A DNA stretch of 44,502 nt from Flavobacteriales bacterium (lineage in GTDB: Bacteria > Bacteroidota > Bacteroidia > DT-38): positions 1 through 44,502 of the forward strand of contig JABSPQ010000451.1 in NCBI GenBank assembly GCA_013214205.1. The letters run 5' to 3'. The notes under the pieces were generated by a model that saw only the letters and a list, made by a program, of their open reading frames with translations, searched no databases and was not told where the DNA came from. Numbering within the stretch: position 1 is the first letter of the stretch; each line of letters begins with the position of its first letter. Made by a program: the position numbers and the translations under genes. Positions 42,759 through 44,502 of this stretch are shown one piece after another.

Positions 42759-44207
42759 TTAATTGCTCTTCTCTGCTGCTTCTTGCGCAATTACTTGTTC
42801 TAAAATTTCTCCTAGAGATTCAACTGTTACTCTTTTTGCCATAATCTCCTTGTTCTTGTCTAACAGAAAAAGTACTGGCGTACTGTAAATATCATACTTT
42901 TTTCTCAAGTCAACCTTTCTTTCAATGTCATTTACGTTGATCCAGTTTAGATTGTTAGCATCAATAAAATCCTGCCATTTCTCTAATCCTTCTTCTTCCA
43001 TAATACCTACAGCATAAACTTCAAAATCTTTTCGGCTATGCTTATTGTAAATATCATTCAACACAGGTGTAGCCTCCTTACAATGGCCACAATCAGGATC
43101 CCAAAACCAAAGCACAGTAAAGTCCGATTTGATTTCGTAGATAGATCGGTGCATTCCGATCGCATCTTTTAATACAAGGTTTTCTACCCTGTTGCCCAAT
43201 AATAAAGGTCGCAGTATAGTTGCTCGTTCCTCTATTTTTGACAGCTGTGTAGAATCAACCCAGTCGGCTTGGCCAGTTAGATAATATTTAAACGCCATGT
43301 GAACAAAAATAGCTTCCATGCCCATTATCTTCGATTTTTCGTAATGGTTGGTTAAATAGGATGTGAAGTATTTAAAAGTATCATAATTTCCGTTGGTCTT
43401 TTCCAAAATAAGGTCAATTGCTTTAATTAAAGAATCTGGCTTCTGAATCATAACATTATCTAAATACCTAATAACTCTTTTGTGCAAAACAGGCGATCTT
43501 AATAACCTAGTATCACTTAAATCAACCTCGTCCAAAAAATGACTTTTGTAGTAGTTAAACTCAGCTATAGAATCTCTCCTGCCATTTGATAATAGAAGGA
43601 AATCGGGAATTACTGGGTCTCTCATTGTTTTAAACATCGCACTTACAAACATGTCTCCACCTTCATCAATAATGTCGTTTCTAATATCATTTACCTTAGT
43701 ATCAATATTGACCAACATTTCATTATAAATGGCCGTCGAATCATGAGTTTCTTCTAGAGCGGTAATTCTGTCCTTTATCTCTTTAGATTCTACTTGTTTT
43801 ACTTTGATGAGATTAAGGTACTTGTAGAAAAGCTCATTATCCTTAGAACCAGTTACCTTCATGTTCGATACATAGTCGGCAGTGTCGGTTTCCAGTGTAA
43901 AATGCTGATCGTCAATAATAAATTCGAAATATCTTGTACCTGGTAAAATAATTGAATAAACACCACCTGGCAACGTATCAGTGCCTTCAAACACCGCATA
44001 GCCATCTTCGTTTACCACAGCCGTATCTTTGTAATATTGCTTTGTACCATAATAGTTGGCTAAAAAGCAAATGGTGTCGTTAACCCCAGTTACTTTGATC
44101 TTAATCTTATGTCCAGGTAAATTACTTTCGCAGCCAATAAAAGAGAAAGCTGCTACCAAGCAAAGGCTAAATGTCAATATTAATTGGCGAGGATTATTTC
44201 GTTGCAT
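42759..44207 (-). CDS. Thioredoxin-like (AhpC/TSA-fold) lipoprotein with DUF4369 domain
   Basis: The 482 residues start with a lipoprotein signal (LCLVAAFSFIGCESN, lipid Cys26). A DUF4369 beta-domain (about 32-125) is followed by a helical middle part, DUF5106-like (about 130-335), and a redoxin domain (about 340-470). The active site FWDPDCGHCKEA has Cys373 and Cys376, the CxxC of TlpA/ResA-type proteins. The cis-Pro loop is STPVLFLLD. It is probably anchored in the periplasm and reduces or isomerises thiols, perhaps for cytochrome or envelope maturation. No partner DsbD is seen in the window. A small membrane protein gene follows by one base. Confidence 0.88.
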   Translation of the reverse strand: MQRNNPRQLILTFSLCLVAAFSFIGCESNLPGHKIKIKVTGVNDTICFLANYYGTKQYYKDTAVVNEDGYAVFEGTDTLPGGVYSIILPGTRYFEFIIDDQHFTLETDTADYVSNMKVTGSKDNELFYKYLNLIKVKQVESKEIKDRITALEETHDSTAIYNEMLVNIDTKVNDIRNDIIDEGGDMFVSAMFKTMRDPVIPDFLLLSNGRRDSIAEFNYYKSHFLDEVDLSDTRLLRSPVLHKRVIRYLDNVMIQKPDSLIKAIDLILEKTNGNYDTFKYFTSYLTNHYEKSKIMGMEAIFVHMAFKYYLTGQADWVDSTQLSKIEERATILRPLLLGNRVENLVLKDAIGMHRSIYEIKSDFTVLWFWDPDCGHCKEATPVLNDIYNKHSRKDFEVYAVGIMEEEGLEKWQDFIDANNLNWINVNDIERKVDLRKKYDIYSTPVLFLLDKNKEIMAKRVTVESLGEILEQVIAQEAAEKSN

Positions 44208-44333
44208 GTTTATTGGGTCAATCTATTAAGTAACAAAAATAATTTTATTGGCGACAAAATCGCTTATTCGGCTCATCGGATTGTTCACAATTACATCGAA
44301 AGCATTGGAAGTTGTTAATACTCAGGCGGTCAC

Positions 44334-44358
44334 TAACATGGTGGCACCTTCCATGTTA
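44334..44358. repeat. 8-bp inverted repeat before the last, partial gene
   Basis: TAACATGG (44334-44341) pairs perfectly with CCATGTTA (44351-44358) across a 9-nt loop that contains GGCACC. It ends 24 nt before the ATG at 44383, a place suited to an operator or leader hairpin. Confidence 0.5.
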
Positions 44359-44382
44359 TTGACTCATGTTACGCAGTTATAA

Positions 44383-44502
44383 ATGATAAATTTACATATG
44401 GATGTTGAAAACTTATTGCAGATTTATCAGGAGGGCTTAATGGCCAGTTCTTTTCAGGTAACGTGTACAGGGTTATTAGATATTACAGACAATGTAATAA
44501 GT
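44383..44502 (+). CDS. 5' end of an unidentified gene (runs off the window)
   Basis: An open frame follows a TAA at 44380 and runs to the window end without a stop, 40 residues from the ATG at 44383 (MINLHMDVENLLQIYQEGL...). A second in-frame ATG is at 44398. The composition looks coding, but the fragment is too short to name. It is divergent from the lipoprotein gene. Confidence 0.4.
   Translation, partial: MINLHMDVENLLQIYQEGLMASSFQVTCTGLLDITDNVIS

Noticed and set aside
1-44502. tRNA, rRNA genes, CRISPR array, phage or toxin-antitoxin genes
   Set aside because: Read on both strands; no cloverleaf, rRNA core, regular spacer array or matching small gene pair was found.

Overview
The window looks like a low-GC, gliding- or T9SS-type member of the Bacteroidota, probably close to Flavobacteriales. 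The signs are two secreted proteins ending in type IX secretion (Por) sorting domains and carrying SprB repeats, promoters of the TTG-N21-TAnnTTTG type in front of ribosomal protein genes, the Bacteroidota-specific DUF4295 ribosomal-operon peptide, DUF4369 thioredoxin-like lipoproteins, and a coiled-coil/zapA pair followed by a 6S-like RNA fold. The organism cannot be named from the sequence alone.

Layout. 1-135: C-terminal remnant of an ISAon1/ISL3-like transposase. 244-7492: a one-carbon/amine-oxidation locus. It has a fused FAD-oxidase/GcvT (dimethylglycine/sarcosine dehydrogenase type) facing a three-gene operon of a stand-alone GcvT-like protein and two PYROXD2/phytoene-desaturase-like flavoproteins. 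7524-8012: a non-coding, strongly palindromic element that appears to have jumped into that operon's terminator. 8143-11688: a secreted 1181-residue protein with 14 tandem ~64-residue repeats. 12015-14400: M23 peptidase and a CarboxypepD_reg-like protein. 14563-15243: coiled-coil protein, ZapA and a candidate 6S RNA. 15313-18044: SirB1-type, Usp and DUF4197 genes. 18113-24705: the conserved cinA-rpmB-rpmG-DUF4295-ftsY-rimO block, interrupted by an M1 aminopeptidase gene, then a 5-formyl-THF cyclo-ligase. 25115-30363: tandem duplicated T9SS-secreted metallophosphoesterases. 30444-32178: an unknown membrane protein and a ribosome hibernation factor. 32294-36091: an operon in which the two halves of a split transketolase are separated by a von Willebrand A protein gene, preceded by a twin-dyad operator. 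36320-42491: ychF and the topoisomerase IV genes parE-parC. 42488-44207: a small membrane protein and a thioredoxin-like lipoprotein. The window ends inside an unidentified gene starting at 44383.

How it fits together. Most of the window is housekeeping (translation, SRP receptor, topoisomerase IV, cell division). The more unusual parts are the GcvT/PYROXD2 flavoprotein locus, the terminator-splitting palindromic element, the vWA gene inside the transketolase operon with its candidate operator, short palindrome-related in-frame segments in ParC's acidic tails, and a P-domain-like module nested in a SprB repeat. No tRNA, rRNA, CRISPR array or complete insertion sequence was seen.
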